From contig NZ_CP009526.1 of NCBI RefSeq assembly GCF_000969985.1, forward strand, positions 1,364,001 to 1,428,000: a stretch of DNA of 64,000 bases, given 5' to 3'. The stretch's first letter is position 1. Every line of letters begins with the position of its first letter. This DNA is from Methanosarcina barkeri str. Wiesmoor. GTDB lineage: Archaea; Halobacteriota; Methanosarcinia; Methanosarcinales; Methanosarcinaceae. The translations under genes and the position numbers were made by a program. Below are positions 53,647 to 63,087 of the stretch, one piece after another. Under the pieces are notes generated by a model. That model searched no databases. It was not told where the DNA came from and saw only the letters and a list, made by a program, of their open reading frames with translations.

Positions 53647-54699
53647 TTACCCAAACCAGTTTTTCTCTAATCTCTCTTCCCTCTCCCCCTGTTCGCTCGC
53701 ATAAGCCACATACCCTCCGCTCTCCGCATCAAAAATAAACCTGTAAACCGTTTTGAAATAAGCCCAGTGCTTAACATATTTATCTCTTGCATCGCTCAGC
53801 GTAACAGCCACCGAATCGTTTTTTTCCGAAACGCTGTAAACAGGATAATCGATTTCCTGAGGAACGGTTGTGCTGTAGAGTTTTCCGACTCTTTCAACAT
53901 AGGTGGAGGCATCGGGAACTGCGCCGTTCACGTTGATTTTTTCAATATAATCTCTTTTTTCGATCCCTGACCAGTAGCTAACTTCCATAATCTTGTAATG
54001 GGTGGAGTTATACGAATAAGCGGAAATGAACTTCCCTACAGAAGAAGGATAGGTGTCCTGATAGCTGATTTTCGCGTCTTCCACGCTGGAAATATAATTC
54101 ACAAGAAGTAGTTTTGTCACCGGAAGGACTGCAAGCCAGATTACAAGCACAATTAAAAGGGCAGGATAGAGTTTGCTCCGATTTTTCGTGACAAAGGTAC
54201 AGAAGTTATTAAACTTCCCATTCCATTTTCCGTGGCCTTTCATGTATGCCACAAGTAATACGAAAACGGGAAGCAGAGGAAGAATATTCGCCAGCGGATC
54301 GAAGAAATAAATGGCTCCGAGAGTGGATGTCTCGGTACTGAACGGATAGATCGGACGCATTTTCCAGCTTGTTGCGTAGTCAAGGTAGACGTGGGAAAAT
54401 ATAGCTGCAAACCCGGCGGCTGTAAACAGGCGGTCTTTTGTTTTAATCCAGATAAAAAGCGTGACAAGAAGAATGAAGAGGATTGAGTGCAGAAATTCCC
54501 TGTGGCCAAGCAGGTAGAAAAGCTGGTTTCGAACCTCGTGGCTTACGCTGCCGCTGATGAGAGCAAACAGAATGTATGGAATAAAATCCAGGTCAGGAAG
54601 AATTGCCAGGAACCCGAGAGCATTTCGCTTTTTTCCTTTAAAGCCGAGAGCCAGGGCAATCAGAAGGCCGATTCCCAGATGGGAAAGTGAATTTACCAT
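53647..54699 (-). CDS. DUF457/YdjM-like membrane metal-dependent hydrolase, paralogue 1
   Basis: The 350-residue protein begins with the family motif MVNSLSHLGIGLLIALALG. It has IL-PDLDFIPY, HREFLHSILFILLV and HVYLDYATSW, in which His and Asp residues probably bind metal within the membrane. Five or six N-terminal helices are followed by an external domain of about 150 residues (SAYSYNSTHYKIMEVSYWSGIEK, DYPVYSVSEKNDSVAVTLSDAR). Two paralogues follow at 57588 and 58959. The substrate is unknown. Confidence 0.9.
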   Translation of the reverse strand: MVNSLSHLGIGLLIALALGFKGKKRNALGFLAILPDLDFIPYILFALISGSVSHEVRNQLFYLLGHREFLHSILFILLVTLFIWIKTKDRLFTAAGFAAIFSHVYLDYATSWKMRPIYPFSTETSTLGAIYFFDPLANILPLLPVFVLLVAYMKGHGKWNGKFNNFCTFVTKNRSKLYPALLIVLVIWLAVLPVTKLLLVNYISSVEDAKISYQDTYPSSVGKFISAYSYNSTHYKIMEVSYWSGIEKRDYIEKINVNGAVPDASTYVERVGKLYSTTVPQEIDYPVYSVSEKNDSVAVTLSDARDKYVKHWAYFKTVYRFIFDAESGGYVAYASEQGEREERLEKNWFG

Positions 54700-55212
54700 T
54701 TGCTTTCTTCCTCAACTAATTTTTATCTTTATTTAGTCTTTAACTTCGCTCCTGCCTCTACTGTACTTTTATTTTTATTGTGACTTCTGATATTATTGTT
54801 AATACATCAAAGCTTTGTTGGAGATCCTGAATACATTTCTTCAAAAATATCTATAGTTTGTATCTTTTACCTTTAAATAGTTTGATGATAATTATGTCTT
54901 ACACTTTGAATTGCCAGACGCAATTCAATATGTGTTTGAAAAGATTCAAAGCAGAATGCTTTACAGAGCAGAGTGCTTTACAGAAAGAAATAATGTTCAG
55001 GAATAAAATTGTTCACGACAGAGTAATTTAAACAGCTTCCTGTAATATAAATAAGGGGAAAAGTGTTTAGCGGGGCAGGATTTGTAGTGGGATCATTTTA
55101 TAGTGTGATCTTTTGACTGGAGAGTATAGATCCACATTTAAATCCATATTCCAGAACAAAATTTTGCAAAGCCAATAGCTCATAAAAAACTTAATAAAAG
55201 GAGTAGATAAAT
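54700..55212. other. Intergenic region before sod
   Basis: 513 bases without a gene between the diverging DUF457 and sod genes. A ribosome-binding site AAAGGAG is present before the sod ATG. A TATA-like tract near 54985-55045 is possible, but no operator was identified. Confidence 0.4.
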
Positions 55213-55824
55213 ATGGCCAAAGAATTGTACAAATTACCACCTTTAAAATTTGGATATGGAGACCTGGCACCTTATATTTCTGAAGAGCAGCTCAAGTTAC
55301 ATCATGACAAGCACCATCAGGCTTATGTGACTAATGCAAATGCAGCTATAGAAATGATGGATAAAGCAAGGAAAGAAGGAACTGACTTTGATTATAAAGC
55401 AACTGCAAAAGCCTTTTCTTTTAATCTGGCCGGGCATGTCCTTCACGATTATTTCTGGTGGGAGATGACTCCTGCAAGCAATTCAAGCAAAGAGCCTGTC
55501 GGAGAATTGTCTGAAGTCATCAAAGAAGATTTCGGAAGCTTTGACAGGTTTAAAAAGGAATTTTCCCAGGTAGCATCAAGTGTGGAAGGATCAGGATGGG
55601 CGGTATTAACCTACTGTAAAGATACTGAAAGGCTCATGATCATGCAGATAGAAAAGCATAATGTAAATCTTGTCCCTGACTATCCGATTATTATGGATCT
55701 GGATACCTGGGAACACGCTTACTATATTGATTACCGCAATGACAGGGCAAAATTCATAGAGGCTTTCTGGAATATAGTCGATTGGGAAGAAATCGACAAA
55801 TACTTCAGGAAAATGAGGAAATAA
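55213..55824 (+). CDS. sod: Superoxide dismutase (Fe/Mn family)
   Basis: The enzyme converts superoxide to oxygen and peroxide. The 203-residue protein shows the four metal ligands: His30 in LHHDKHHQAYV, His78 in GHVLHDYFWW, and Asp164 plus His168 in DTWEHAYY. The GWAVLTYCK and NVNLVPDYPI segments are typical. The length is normal and there is no signal peptide. Metal preference (Fe or Mn) cannot be decided by eye. A strong terminator-like hairpin follows 44 bp after the stop. Confidence 0.96.
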   Translation: MAKELYKLPPLKFGYGDLAPYISEEQLKLHHDKHHQAYVTNANAAIEMMDKARKEGTDFDYKATAKAFSFNLAGHVLHDYFWWEMTPASNSSKEPVGELSEVIKEDFGSFDRFKKEFSQVASSVEGSGWAVLTYCKDTERLMIMQIEKHNVNLVPDYPIIMDLDTWEHAYYIDYRNDRAKFIEAFWNIVDWEEIDKYFRKMRK

Positions 55825-55867
55825 TCAAAAAGCTTTTTCTCACATATTTTCCCATTGCGATTAAATT

Positions 55868-55902
55868 TTTCGACTACTTTTTTATTTTAAAAGTAGTCGA
55901 AA
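55868..55902 (+). terminator. sod terminator hairpin
   Basis: A 14-bp perfect inverted repeat (TTTCGACTACTTTT and AAAAGTAGTCGAAA) has a 7-nt loop. Both arms begin or end with T/A runs, so it could serve transcripts from either side. Confidence 0.8.
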
Positions 55903-56334
55903 TATTCAATTTAATAAGAAAATTTCGTTTAAACGATGAAATTTCATTTAGTTAGTGAAATTTCATATAGTCATTAACAAAATTATTTTTATTGGAAAAA
56001 ACGACATAGTTCCACAATCCCACTTTCCGCAGATGTCCTGCCAATTTTCACAATTTTTCCTGCTATCGTTTTTTTCTGAAAGCTGCCCAGTTGCTCAAAC
56101 ATGTGTTTTTGAAATCTCTCCCAATTTTCAACTTTTTGCCTTGATTGAATATTTCCGGCACAAATTTACGAAGCTTAAGTTGAGACAATAACTGCAGATT
56201 TTCAAATAATTCTCCAAAAACGATGACAAGAACAATGTTATTTTTTTGAAGACATCTATGGGAAGTTGGATGTAGCTAAGATATTTGCTGCTTTTTGATC
56301 AAACTCTGAATTGACTTTATCATTATAATGGTAC
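55903..56334. other. Intergenic, probable decayed coding DNA
   Basis: No intact gene. Read on the minus strand, about 56190-55990 gives protein-like words (KFVPEIFNQGKKLKIGRDF, SNWAAFRKK) interrupted by stops. This may be the remnant of a transposase or other gene. The 78-codon plus-strand ORF here looks like a shadow. Confidence 0.35.
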
Positions 56335-56424
56335 TGTTGTTGTGCCGTAATATCATTACATAATTGTAAATAGATCTATGTAGTGATGTTACGCTTATTT
56401 TGTCACTAGATTTTGAAACTGAGT
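56335..56424. repeat. Palindromic repeat element, copy A
   Basis: TTGTTGTGCCGTAA leads into a stem of GTAATATCATTACAT (56347-56361) with ATGTAGTGATGTTAC (56378-56392), thirteen Watson-Crick and two G-T pairs. CTTATTTTGTCACTAGATTT and GAAACTGAGTC follow. Copy B at 57462-57552 has the same layout, and the two flank the exported-protein gene. Confidence 0.7.
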
Positions 56425-56552
56425 CTTGAAGAAAGTGTTTTAATATAACTTATAGAAAAATGCTTCAATCGCATAAATTCTAATATTGATACATTTTCCT
56501 CGGATATTTTGACTTTTGTTCATCATCCATATATTTACATGCTTATTCTGAT

Positions 56553-56569
56553 ATTTTTACAACAGAACC
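56553..56569. mobile_element. Isolated IS6-like terminal repeat
   Basis: ATTTTTACAACAGAACC is the complement of a GGTTCTGTTGTAAAAAT end, the terminal inverted repeat type of IS6/IS240-like elements. No matching left end or transposase gene is nearby, so it is a remnant at best. Confidence 0.35.
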
Positions 56570-56878
56570 AATTTGATAGAACTTGTAAAACATATTAGCC
56601 TACAAATAATCCTGTATATCTACTTATCGTAAAATAAGATGTTTGGATATTTGTATATAATAATTTTCATAATACTTAATTAATTATTACATTACTTAAT
56701 TACTATAAGAAAGACTATCTTTTTAGAATTCATGTTTCCGTTTTTGTTATATAGTTTAGTCTATAATACTTAAATCAGCCAACATAAAATTATGTGGGGC
56801 TATTAATATAATAGTACGGCATCTAGCTTCTAAATCTCTTGATTTAGACTATAATCTAGCTATATGGGAGTTCAAAGT

Positions 56879-57211
56879 ATGGGTAAATATAAAGGAATAA
56901 GAGCAACATCTCTATTTATTGGGGTTCTGTTTTTTGTGGCGTCAATACAGATTTCATTTGCGGCATTTAACTCCACAAACTGGAATTGGAATGAACCAAT
57001 TGAGAACAAAACAACTGAAAATATAACATGGAGTAATATAACATGGAGCTCAATGAACGGTTCTACTGACAACATAACTCCAGAAAATACAACATGGAGT
57101 CAAACAAATGGGTCTGTTCCATCTTTTGATCCTACAGACATTGATACGTTCCTTCGTTCTAGGAATATTTTAATACCAACTATAAAGCAACTACCAACAA
57201 TATATAATTAA
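56879..57211 (+). CDS. Small exported Asn/Trp/Thr-rich protein
   Basis: The 110-residue protein has a signal peptide (MGKYKGIRATSLFIGVLFFV ... ISFA). The mature part is rich in Asn, Thr, Ser and Trp, with repeated NxTWS / ENTTWS units and about eight N-glycosylation sequons. The ATG at 56879 is chosen over 56864 because GGGAG lies 7-11 nt before it. It is probably a glycosylated surface or secreted protein of unknown role, flanked on both sides by a repeated palindromic element. Confidence 0.75.
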   Translation: MGKYKGIRATSLFIGVLFFVASIQISFAAFNSTNWNWNEPIENKTTENITWSNITWSSMNGSTDNITPENTTWSQTNGSVPSFDPTDIDTFLRSRNILIPTIKQLPTIYN

Positions 57212-57309
57212 ATAATAGGTAAAAACAAAGTATTTTATTAAAATATTTAAAAACATGTCCAAAATGCAAAGCTAACTTGAAACTGCGTGTAAATGGTGAG
57301 ACCCAGTAT

Positions 57310-57459
57310 GGTTCTGTTGCAAAAATCTGGTTATTTACAAAATCAGTGAAAAACTTCACAATTAGGAAAGTTAATCATTCTCATCACTTGGAAAAACAGT
57401 GCATAAAGGTATTAGTTATAGCCTTAAAGCGCGAGATAAAAATTTTTGCAACGGAACTC
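57310..57459. mobile_element. IS6-like MITE of about 150 bp
   Basis: The left end GGTTCTGTTGCAAAAATCT (57310-57328) matches in inverse the right end AATTTTTGCAACGGAACTC (about 57441-57459), 16 of 19 positions. These are typical IS6/IS240 family termini. The interior is too short for a transposase and has no related coding. A CPKCKANLKL stretch just before it (57256-57285) may be a fragment of an interrupted zinc-finger gene. No clear target-site duplication was found. Confidence 0.55.
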
Positions 57460-57461
57460 CA

Positions 57462-57552
57462 TTGTTGTGCCGTAACATCAATATATAATTCTAAAATTAT
57501 ATAATATCGGTGATGTTACCTTATTTTTATCACTAAATTTTGGAACTGAGTC
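57462..57552. repeat. Palindromic repeat element, copy B
   Basis: TTGTTGTGCCGTAA is followed by a stem GTAACATCA (57472-57480) with TGATGTTAC (57511-57519) enclosing AATATATAATT-type inner pairs, then TTATTTTTATCACTAAATTT and GGAACTGAGTC. It differs from copy A in the stem but keeps the pairing. Confidence 0.7.
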
Positions 57553-57587
57553 AAAAGAACTTGGATTTTATTTTAATTACTCAATAG

Positions 57588-58712
57588 TTACTCAAAATAG
57601 TTTTTACCAAGTTTCTTTTCCGGTCTTCCGTAATGGCTTTCATATGCCTCATATTCTCCGCTTTTCCTGTCAAAAACGAACCTGTAAACCGTATCGAAAT
57701 AAGGCCACTTGTCAACATAAGGATTTCTGGCATCGCTAAGAATTACGGTTATAAGTCCATTATCTTCGGAAACCGAATACACAGGATAATCGATTGCCTG
57801 GGGGACTGAAGCACTGTAAAGTTTTCTGGCTTTTTCGGCATAGGCCTGAGCGTCAGGGACCTCGCCGGTTACAGATACTTTTTCAACGTAAAAGCTTTTT
57901 TTGATTCCTGACCAATAGCTGATCTCCAGAAGCTTATAATGGGTATTGCTATACGGATATACTGCAAGGAATTTGCCGATAGATATCGGATAGGTGTTTT
58001 TGTAGCTTATTCTGGTTTCTTCATTATCGGAGACGTAATTGATCAGAAAGATTTTCGCAATCGGAAACACAGTAGTCCAGAGAATGAGAACTAAAATTAC
58101 GGAGGCATAGAGTTTTCTCTCGTTCCTGTTTACAAAACCATGGAAACTGGTTAGCCCATTCAGCTTCCTGCTCCAGGCATCTATTGTTTTAATACTCCTT
58201 CTGTCAATTTTCAAGTTGACTTTGTTCCCAATTTTCCATTTGTTCCTGTTTTTAACGTATTCTCCTGCCACTATGAAAAGAGGCAGCAGTGGAAGAAAAT
58301 TGAGAATTGGGTCTAAGGGATAAATAGCCCTGAGGGCTGATTCATCTGTGCTGAACGGATAGAAAGGGCTCATTTTTGCGCTTGTAGTGTAATCGACTAA
58401 GATATGGAGGAAAACGGCCTGAAATCCACCTAATGTAAAGCGCCGGTCTTTAGTTTTAACCCAGATGAAAAGTGCGACAAGAAATGCAAAAAATATCGAA
58501 TGCGTAAGCTCCCTGTGGCCAAGCAGGTAGAATAACTGGTTTCTCGCCTCGTGGCTTACGCTGCCGCTGATGAGCGTAAATATTGAATACGTAAAATAGT
58601 CAAGGTCAGGGAGTATAGAAAGAAATAGTAAAATCAGCTTCTTCCTTCCTTTAAGGCCCAGAGCATAGGCGAGAAGCAGGCCGATTCCAAGATGAGATAG
58701 TGTATTTACCAT
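57588..58712 (-). CDS. DUF457/YdjM-like membrane protein, paralogue 2
   Basis: The 374-residue paralogue starts MVNTLSHLGIGLLLAYALG. It carries ILPDLDYFTYS, HRELTHSIFFAFLV and HILVDYTTSAK metal-site motifs and the same external C-terminal domain as its neighbours. It has an insert of about 25 basic residues (KIDRRSIKTIDAWSRKLNG) missing in paralogues 1 and 3. The ATG at 58712 is chosen by alignment with the paralogues; the open frame extends 35 codons upstream without similarity. Confidence 0.9.
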   Translation of the reverse strand: MVNTLSHLGIGLLLAYALGLKGRKKLILLFLSILPDLDYFTYSIFTLISGSVSHEARNQLFYLLGHRELTHSIFFAFLVALFIWVKTKDRRFTLGGFQAVFLHILVDYTTSAKMSPFYPFSTDESALRAIYPLDPILNFLPLLPLFIVAGEYVKNRNKWKIGNKVNLKIDRRSIKTIDAWSRKLNGLTSFHGFVNRNERKLYASVILVLILWTTVFPIAKIFLINYVSDNEETRISYKNTYPISIGKFLAVYPYSNTHYKLLEISYWSGIKKSFYVEKVSVTGEVPDAQAYAEKARKLYSASVPQAIDYPVYSVSEDNGLITVILSDARNPYVDKWPYFDTVYRFVFDRKSGEYEAYESHYGRPEKKLGKNYFE

Positions 58713-58958
58713 GAATTTATGTTCCGTATTATTGAAATTTGTTTTGACTTTCGGGTTGTCATAAATTGTATTCAAAAAACTCAGGATAACAAATTTCTTG
58801 GCACTATAGCGCCCCATAATATTTAACTTATATTATATAAAACAACTGATAAATTATGAAAAAAAGAATCTTTTATTGGCTGCCGTAACGAAAGAGACCA
58901 AGCGTGGTTTTTCAGAGGATTTCCAACGCAAAAATGTTCTGTTTTGTCATTTAAAAGT

Positions 58959-60014
58959 TCATCCAAACCAGTTCATGCCTAATCTCTCCTCCTGGCTACC
59001 ATGCATACTTGCATATACTTCGTATTTCTCTATGTTTTTCCTGTCAAAAACAAACCTATAAGATGACTTAAAATAAGCTATATCTTCGATGTATGGGTTT
59101 CTGGCATCACTGAGAATAACCGTTACAGAATCGCTTGTTCCGGAAACCGAGTAGACCGGATAATCGATTTCCTGGGGAACACCTGCCCTGTATAAGTTCT
59201 CTGCTCTTTTAACATAAGTGGCAGCATCAGAGATATTTCCGTATGCGGACAATTTTTCAACGTACATACTTTTCTCGATACCTGAACGATAACTTATTTC
59301 CAGGACTCTATAATGAGTTGAATTATATGAATACGCAGTCAGGAACTTATTTGTGGATTCTGGATAGGTATTCTGGTAGCTTATTTCGGCTTCCTCTGCA
59401 CAGGAGATATGGTTGATAAGAAAAGCTTTTGAGACCGGTATGACGGTAAGCCAGACAAGTAACAAAAGAATAAGCGAGGCATAGAGCTTATCATCAACGT
59501 TTGATATGAAGGTGCAAAGTCTCTTTATTCTTCCATTCTTTTTTCTTGTGTGGCTCAAGTTTACTATAATTACAATGAATGGAGGCAAGAGAGGCAGCAG
59601 GTTTAACATAGGGTCAAAGAAATAAACCGCACTCATAATGGAAGCATCCGTACTGAACGGGTAGAGGGGACGCATTTTCCAGCTTGTAACATAATCCAGG
59701 TAAGAGTGAAAGAAAAGAGACTGGAACCCCCCTACCGTAAAAAGCCAATCCTTTGTCTTAAACCAAAGAATACACGTAATCAGAACAATGAAAAGGATAG
59801 AGTGCATGAACTCTCTGTGCCCGATCAGATAGAAAAGCTGGTTTCTTACCGCAGGGCTCAGGCCATTATTGGCATAGATAAAGATCGAATACAGGATAAA
59901 ATCCAGATCAGGAAGCACGGATAATAAAGCTACGACTTTCAGTTTATTCCCCTTCAGGCCTAAAGCTAAAGCAATGAGAAGCCCTACTCCAAAATGGGAA
60001 ATTACATTTACCAT
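58959..60014 (-). CDS. DUF457/YdjM-like membrane protein, paralogue 3
   Basis: The 351-residue paralogue starts MVNVISHFGVGLLIALALG, with VLPDLDFILYS, HREFMHSILFIVLI and HSYLDYVTSWK. It lies 246 bp upstream of paralogue 2 and on the same strand, so the two may be co-transcribed. The divergence among the three copies is about as large between 2 and 3 as between 1 and 3 (by eye), so the duplication is not recent. Confidence 0.9.
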   Translation of the reverse strand: MVNVISHFGVGLLIALALGLKGNKLKVVALLSVLPDLDFILYSIFIYANNGLSPAVRNQLFYLIGHREFMHSILFIVLITCILWFKTKDWLFTVGGFQSLFFHSYLDYVTSWKMRPLYPFSTDASIMSAVYFFDPMLNLLPLLPPFIVIIVNLSHTRKKNGRIKRLCTFISNVDDKLYASLILLLLVWLTVIPVSKAFLINHISCAEEAEISYQNTYPESTNKFLTAYSYNSTHYRVLEISYRSGIEKSMYVEKLSAYGNISDAATYVKRAENLYRAGVPQEIDYPVYSVSGTSDSVTVILSDARNPYIEDIAYFKSSYRFVFDRKNIEKYEVYASMHGSQEERLGMNWFG

Positions 60015-60910
60015 GATCCTGGATTCCTTAAGGAATATTTTTATGTTTAATTTTTATAATAAATGATGTAAAGAATTGAAGATATATTTATTCTTTTTAA
60101 AAAAATCGTGTTCAGGGGTTGCAAAGTTGTACTTACTTTTGAAGATGATAAAAAATAATCTATAAAAATAATCTATAAAAATAATCTATAAAAAGTAAGA
60201 ACATAGGAAGAAAAAGCATAGAAAGCAAGAACATAGAAAGCAAAAGTATAGAAATCAAGCTCCTAAATATGAGCTTTGAGTTTCATTGCAAGTGCTTCCT
60301 ATAGCTTCCGAAGCTCGAGAGTCAGAACAAGAGGAAGCTTTAATCCCCAAAGAGCCAAGAAGGCATACTATATGAAAAAATAAGATTAATTTGTTCATAA
60401 ATTCATTTACCCCCTGAAAAACCATATCCACCAGGAAATATCGTGCAGCTTCAATGTTTTTTTCCCAGAGTACGGAAAGTTGTGGATAACTTTGAAAGCC
60501 TGATCTTTATATTAGCCCGACATCAGTGAAAAAATCAGGGAGTTCACTATGTATGTTCACAATACATTTTTGATGTGAATTCTCTATATATCTGCGATAT
60601 AAACTTCTAATATTATTTTTCAACTTGAATATTGACTATGTACTTCTGGGTTCGTTTTATCATCTGTCTAAGCGTCAAGCAAGCCTTTTGCTCTCTGGTG
60701 TTTCTGGGCTCTTTTTGTCATCTATCTAAGCGTCAAGCAAGCCATTTGCTCCCTGGTGTGAAATTTAAGGGTTTCGAGCAAAATAACTCAACTATTATCT
60801 ATAATTTACATAGTTGAATTTGAGAAATATATATATTTTTCCTTATTATGCTAACTGCATTCAGTTAAATATCCAAATATTCATATTAATAATTAAAAGG
60901 AGATATATAC
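60015..60910. other. Long intergenic region before the methyltransferase cluster
   Basis: 896 bases with no supportable gene. Contents: a short tandem repeat (AATAATCTATAAAA and AGCATAGAAAGCAAGAAC units, 60154-60258), and a 59-bp direct duplication at 60643-60760 (TTCTGGG ... TAAGCGTCAAGCAAGCC ... TTGCTC-CTGGTG). TATA-like tracts at 60790-60845 lie ahead of the AAGGAGAT ribosome-binding site of the next gene. The duplicated segment could be a regulatory site. Confidence 0.5.
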
Positions 60911-62014
60911 ATGGTAAGTGAAATGACTCCAACCCGAAGAGTTATGGCAGCAGTGCTTGGAGGTAGGGTTGATTACGTACCCCCAGCGAATCCCCTCGCT
61001 CAGACTACAACTGAACTGATGCAGATATGCAATGCTTCCTGGCCAAAAGCCCACTTTGACAGCAAGATGATGGCAGACCTTGCAGCCGCTCCCTATGAAG
61101 TTTGTGGTATAGAGGCTGCACGTCCCCAGTTTGACATTTCTCTCGAAGCGGAGGTTCTGGGGTGTAAACTTGACTGGGACAAACCGGACAGACCTCCCGT
61201 AATAGGTCCTGCTTATACCGATCCCTCCAATGTAACCTGGCCTGACAATCTGGAAGAAGCCGGAAGAATTCCGGTAGTGCTCGGAGCGATTGAGGAACTG
61301 AGGACGCGCTATGACGGCATGCTTCCTGTTATCCCACTACTTACATCTCCTTTTACGATAGCAAGTCATATAGCAGGCGTCGAAAACATGGCAAAGTGGA
61401 CAAAGACCGCTCCAGAAAAAGCACATGCCTTCATTGAGGCAGCAACAGATTTCGTGATAGCTTACGGGAAGCTGCAGACTATTTATGGAGCACACATCGT
61501 CTTCCTCGCCGACCCTTCGGCTTCCGGGGACCTGATTTCTGCGGAAACGTACAGAGAATTCGTACTTCCTGCCCACAAAAGAATAGCAAAGGAAATCAGC
61601 TGTCCCCAGATCTTGCACATCTGCGGAGATACAAGTAAACTTCTGCCCTACATAAAACAGAGTGGAATTGACTGCTTCTCCTTCGATGCCGTTCCGGTCT
61701 CGTATTGCCGTCAGGTAGTGGGCAATGAAATGTCCATCCTCGGAAGCCTGGATGTTATAGATCTTATGCCAAACGGCACCCCCGAACAGGTTTATAACAG
61801 AACAAGGGAATGCATCCTGCAGGGAGCTGATATTGTTGGGACTTCGTGTGGACTCTCATTTGGAACCTCCCTCGAAAATCTCAGGGCATATGTCAGGGCT
61901 TGTAAAGAGACACAAATCCCGAAATGTGATGATGTGGAAGACCTTATCAGGCAGATTGGAATCGGTATTGGAAAGAATATGAGAGAAAACGTGTTGGGTG
62001 GGATGAAGGAATGA
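60911..62014 (+). CDS. UroD-family methylcobamide methyltransferase (MtaA/MtbA-like)
   Basis: The 367-residue TIM-barrel protein is related to uroporphyrinogen decarboxylase. Zinc-site residues of the MtaA/MtbA/MtsA group are present: His236 and Cys238 in [10 protein letters not shown], and Cys313 in GTSCGLSF. These enzymes move methyl groups between a corrinoid protein and coenzyme M, and some relatives are the substrate-side methyltransferase instead. It overlaps the corrinoid-protein gene by 4 nt and is followed by a RamA-like activase gene. The methyl donor is unknown. Confidence 0.88.
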   Translation: MVSEMTPTRRVMAAVLGGRVDYVPPANPLAQTTTELMQICNASWPKAHFDSKMMADLAAAPYEVCGIEAARPQFDISLEAEVLGCKLDWDKPDRPPVIGPAYTDPSNVTWPDNLEEAGRIPVVLGAIEELRTRYDGMLPVIPLLTSPFTIASHIAGVENMAKWTKTAPEKAHAFIEAATDFVIAYGKLQTIYGAHIVFLADPSASGDLISAETYREFVLPAHKRIAKEISCPQILHICGDTSKLLPYIKQSGIDCFSFDAVPVSYCRQVVGNEMSILGSLDVIDLMPNGTPEQVYNRTRECILQGADIVGTSCGLSFGTSLENLRAYVRACKETQIPKCDDVEDLIRQIGIGIGKNMRENVLGGMKE

Positions 62015-62838
62015 TCAGGCACATAGACGTTGCAGTTCAAAAGATATTCGAGATGAAAGAAAAAGAACCTGCAAAATTTAAAAGACTCATTGATGAAGGG
62101 ATCATGATAGGCCTCGGGGTAGACTCTGTAGATCGGAGCAAAGAAATGGCCCCCGCCAACCAGATAAAGAAGCAGAACAGGCCAAAAAATCCCGAATACG
62201 CAGCCATTGCAGAAGCCGTAATCACGGGAAATAGAGCCGAAACCGTAAAACTCACAACTGCCCTGCTTGCAGAAGGAAGAGATCCTACGGACCTAGTCTT
62301 AAATGCCCTTATGCCCGGAATACATACTGTGTGTGAGCTTTATGACATCGGGGAAAGCTACGTACCTGAAATCCTGCTGGCAAATGAAGCCCTTATTGGA
62401 GGGGTGGGACTCTGCCAGGAAAGGATAGGAGAAGTCCCCTACCAGGGGAAGGTTGTATCCCTCGTTATTGAAGGGGATGTGCATGACATAGGCAAGAACA
62501 TTGTAGTCGCTATTCTCAGGGCAAATGGTTTCGAAGTAGTTGATATGGGAAGTGATGTAACGGTGGAAGAAGCCGTTAAAGCCGTAAAGGCAACAAATGC
62601 TGACCTTGTTACTGGGACAACCCTTATGAGTACAACCAAAGGAGGCATTAAAGACCTTGCAGAAATCCTTTACTCTGAGGACGTTCCCGTAGCCTGTGGC
62701 GGGGCTGCAATCGATAGGAATTTCGTCGAGACTTTTAGTAACTCAGTATATGGAAAAACCCCACTTGACGCGGTAAAAATAGCAAAAAAGATCTGTGCAG
62801 GAAAGAGCTGGAAAGAAGCCCGTGAGGAACTTTACTGA
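62011..62838 (+). CDS. Corrinoid protein, MtaC-like
   Basis: The 275-residue protein has an N-terminal extension of about 60 residues ([37 protein letters not shown]) not usual in MtbC/MtmC. A helical cap follows, then a B12 domain with the cobalt ligand His158 in [12 protein letters not shown] and the TGTTLMSTT and ACGGAAI segments. It resembles the methanol corrinoid protein MtaC more than the methylamine ones. The ATGA overlap with the upstream gene suggests the two products work together. Confidence 0.92.
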   Translation: MIRHIDVAVQKIFEMKEKEPAKFKRLIDEGIMIGLGVDSVDRSKEMAPANQIKKQNRPKNPEYAAIAEAVITGNRAETVKLTTALLAEGRDPTDLVLNALMPGIHTVCELYDIGESYVPEILLANEALIGGVGLCQERIGEVPYQGKVVSLVIEGDVHDIGKNIVVAILRANGFEVVDMGSDVTVEEAVKAVKATNADLVTGTTLMSTTKGGIKDLAEILYSEDVPVACGGAAIDRNFVETFSNSVYGKTPLDAVKIAKKICAGKSWKEAREELY

Positions 62839-63087
62839 TTCTACTTTACTTTTAGTTCTCTTTATTATTAGCTCTCTTTATTATTATTTTTCTTTTTTAT
62901 TTGTATTATTTAATATAAACTTTTTTATTTAACTTTAAATGGGAAATAAATACTCTAAGATCACAAATGAAGGAATGCTGGAAAGTGAAAACAAGCATCA
63001 GAAAGAAAAACGAAGAAACAAGAAAAATAAGGAAGCATAAACTGGGAAAGGATGAACAAACACCTCAAAAAAATCCTGGGATAAAGT

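Noticed and set aside
55955-56191. 78-codon plus-strand ORF
   Set aside because: No ribosome-binding site and Phe/Ser/Cys-rich; protein-like words appear on the opposite strand but with stops.
57277-57504. 75-codon ORF with upstream CPKC motif
   Set aside because: It starts at TTG, runs through the MITE and into the palindromic repeat. At most the CPKCKANLKL part is a gene fragment.
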